This document shows, in pieces, positions 4,982 through 5,644 of a stretch of 5,644 nt of DNA. The translations under genes were made by a program, and so were the position numbers. Origin of the DNA: Candidatus Poseidonia sp. GTDB taxonomy: Archaea; Thermoplasmatota; Poseidoniia; Poseidoniales; Poseidoniaceae. Numbering within the stretch: the first letter of the stretch is position 1; each line of letters begins with the position of its first letter. The notes beneath the pieces were generated by a model that worked only from the letters and a program-made list of their open reading frames with translations, searched no databases and was not told the origin of the DNA. Location: NCBI GenBank assembly GCA_013330155.1, contig DUIU01000002.1, positions 1,412 through 7,055 on the forward strand, in the 5' to 3' direction.

Positions 4982-4989
4982 TCACCTCA
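4982..4989 (-). promoter_or_regulatory. Stop/ribosome-binding junction TGAGGTGA, uL4-uL23
   Basis: The uL4 stop TGA is immediately followed by GGTGA. GAGGTGAT here can pair with the archaeal 16S rRNA 3' end (anti-SD AUCACCUC). The uL23 ATG follows 5 bases after GGTG. Confidence 0.85.
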
Positions 4990-5644
4990 GTTCATGGCCT
5001 CCAATGCCGCTTTCGTAAAGACCGTCAAGCGACCGATGTCGCCACCAGGGGCGAGGTCTTCAGCGCACAGGTCCTTGGCGGCAACGACGTCGACTCCGGG
5101 GAGGTTTCGTGCTGCTTGAGCAAGACCTGACTTTTCCTTGACGACCAAGAGGATAGACTTGGGCACCTTGTGGACACGACCACGCATGGTTGCCTTACCG
5201 GCACGGATCTTGCGACCGCTGCGGGCACGGTCCATGTCAGGACCAAGGCCAAGACCAGCGAAGATGGCTGCAGCCTTGCGGGTTGCGGAGCCATGATTGA
5301 AGGATTCAATGTCGTAATCGGTTGATTTGCCATCAACGATTTCAGTGTAGGTACCCAGAACGATGGGAAGGTGCTCCACGGAGTCATCGAATCGATGACC
5401 ACGAGCGGAAACGGTCTCCATTGACACGGTTGCAGCCAATGCAGCGTTGCGAGCAGCATGGCGTTGCTTGGCGTTGAGTTTTCGAGACCAATCCTTCTCC
5501 ACCTTTGGACCGTGAGCTCGACGGCCACCAAGGGTGTGAGGGTTTTGGGCACCACGGCGGGAGCCGGTGCGTCGTAGAATACGGGAGACACCACGACCCT
5601 TGCCCCACCATTCAACGGAATGCTTCATACCGGCCATTGGGCGG
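4987..5644 (-). CDS. rpl4: Large-subunit ribosomal protein uL4 (L4), 5' end cut by window edge
   Basis: This is archaeal/eukaryotic-type ribosomal protein uL4, which binds 23S rRNA early in assembly and sends a long loop into the wall of the peptide exit tunnel. The visible 218 residues include the family stretch HSVEWWGKGRGVSR and, soon after, GGRRAHGPKVEKDW, which together form the basic tunnel loop. They are followed by the C-terminal fold with KSILLVVKEKSG and a final TVFTKAALEAMN. The reading frame stays open to the window edge (an Arg-Pro precedes the first in-window ATG at 5637), so that ATG is internal. Archaeal uL4 is usually about 250-265 residues, so some 35-45 N-terminal residues lie outside. 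The gene is the most upstream one seen. Its TGA stop runs directly into the ribosome binding site of uL23. The identification is secure from motifs and gene order. Confidence 0.97.
   Translation of the reverse strand, partial: RPMAGMKHSVEWWGKGRGVSRILRRTGSRRGAQNPHTLGGRRAHGPKVEKDWSRKLNAKQRHAARNAALAATVSMETVSARGHRFDDSVEHLPIVLGTYTEIVDGKSTDYDIESFNHGSATRKAAAIFAGLGLGPDMDRARSGRKIRAGKATMRGRVHKVPKSILLVVKEKSGLAQAARNLPGVDVVAAKDLCAEDLAPGGDIGRLTVFTKAALEAMN

Noticed and set aside
5635..5637. The ATG at 5637 as the true start of uL4.
   Set aside because: The frame continues upstream to the edge, and the conserved HSVEWWGKGRG segment normally lies well inside archaeal uL4, so this Met is internal.
1..5644. 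A hidden defence system, mobile element, CRISPR array or new RNA.
   Set aside because: Almost every base is inside conserved translation genes with gaps of at most 23 bases. I saw no direct-repeat arrays, terminal inverted repeats, integrase or transposase signatures, and no rho-independent-like hairpins.

Overview
The window is a stretch of an archaeal S10/spc-type ribosomal protein operon, with every supported gene on the minus strand (transcribed from high to low coordinates). In transcription order it holds: uL4 (5' end cut by the window edge), uL23, uL2, uS19, uL22, uS3, uL29, translation initiation factor aIF1 (SUI1 family), the RNase P protein Rpp29, uS17, uL14, uL24 and the first 92 codons of eS4 (cut by the other edge). 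S4e, the archaeal forms of S17, L14 and L24, and aIF1 and Rpp29 between L29 and S17 identify the source as archaeal. This gene order is the usual euryarchaeal one. Moderate GC, marine-style compact spacing, and the sequence style of S3, L22 and aIF1 make me suspect a Marine Group II (Poseidoniales/Thermoplasmatota-related) archaeon. That placement is an impression from memory and was not tested by phylogeny.

Layout: 4987-5644 uL4; 4720-4977 uL23; 3992-4708 uL2; 3492-3980 uS19; 2885-3481 uL22; 2215-2874 uS3; 2021-2218 uL29; 1698-1997 aIF1; 1439-1696 Rpp29; 1099-1434 uS17; 701-1099 uL14; 284-691 uL24; 1-278 eS4. Gaps run from a 4-base overlap to 23 bases, so no non-coding stretch approaches 300 bases. 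I see no promoter, terminator, RNA gene, mobile element or CRISPR array, and the block reads as one continuous transcript passing through both window edges.

The genes work together in building and starting the ribosome. uL4, uL23, uL2, uL22, uL29, uL14 and uL24 are large-subunit proteins (peptidyl-transferase support, exit tunnel wall and rim, subunit bridge). uS19, uS3, uS17 and eS4 are small-subunit proteins. aIF1 controls start-codon choice on the 30S subunit, and Rpp29 is a protein cofactor of the tRNA 5'-processing ribozyme.

The window is highly conserved core genome, and I found no undescribed system. The most notable sequence-level features are the repeated junction TGAGGTGA, in which the stop codon of one gene runs straight into the ribosome binding site of the next, the use of TGA at all twelve visible stops, and a few small lineage-type changes in proteins: a tandem HGGKR insert in uL24, an enlarged uL22, a cysteine pair member replaced in uS17, and a short Rpp29.
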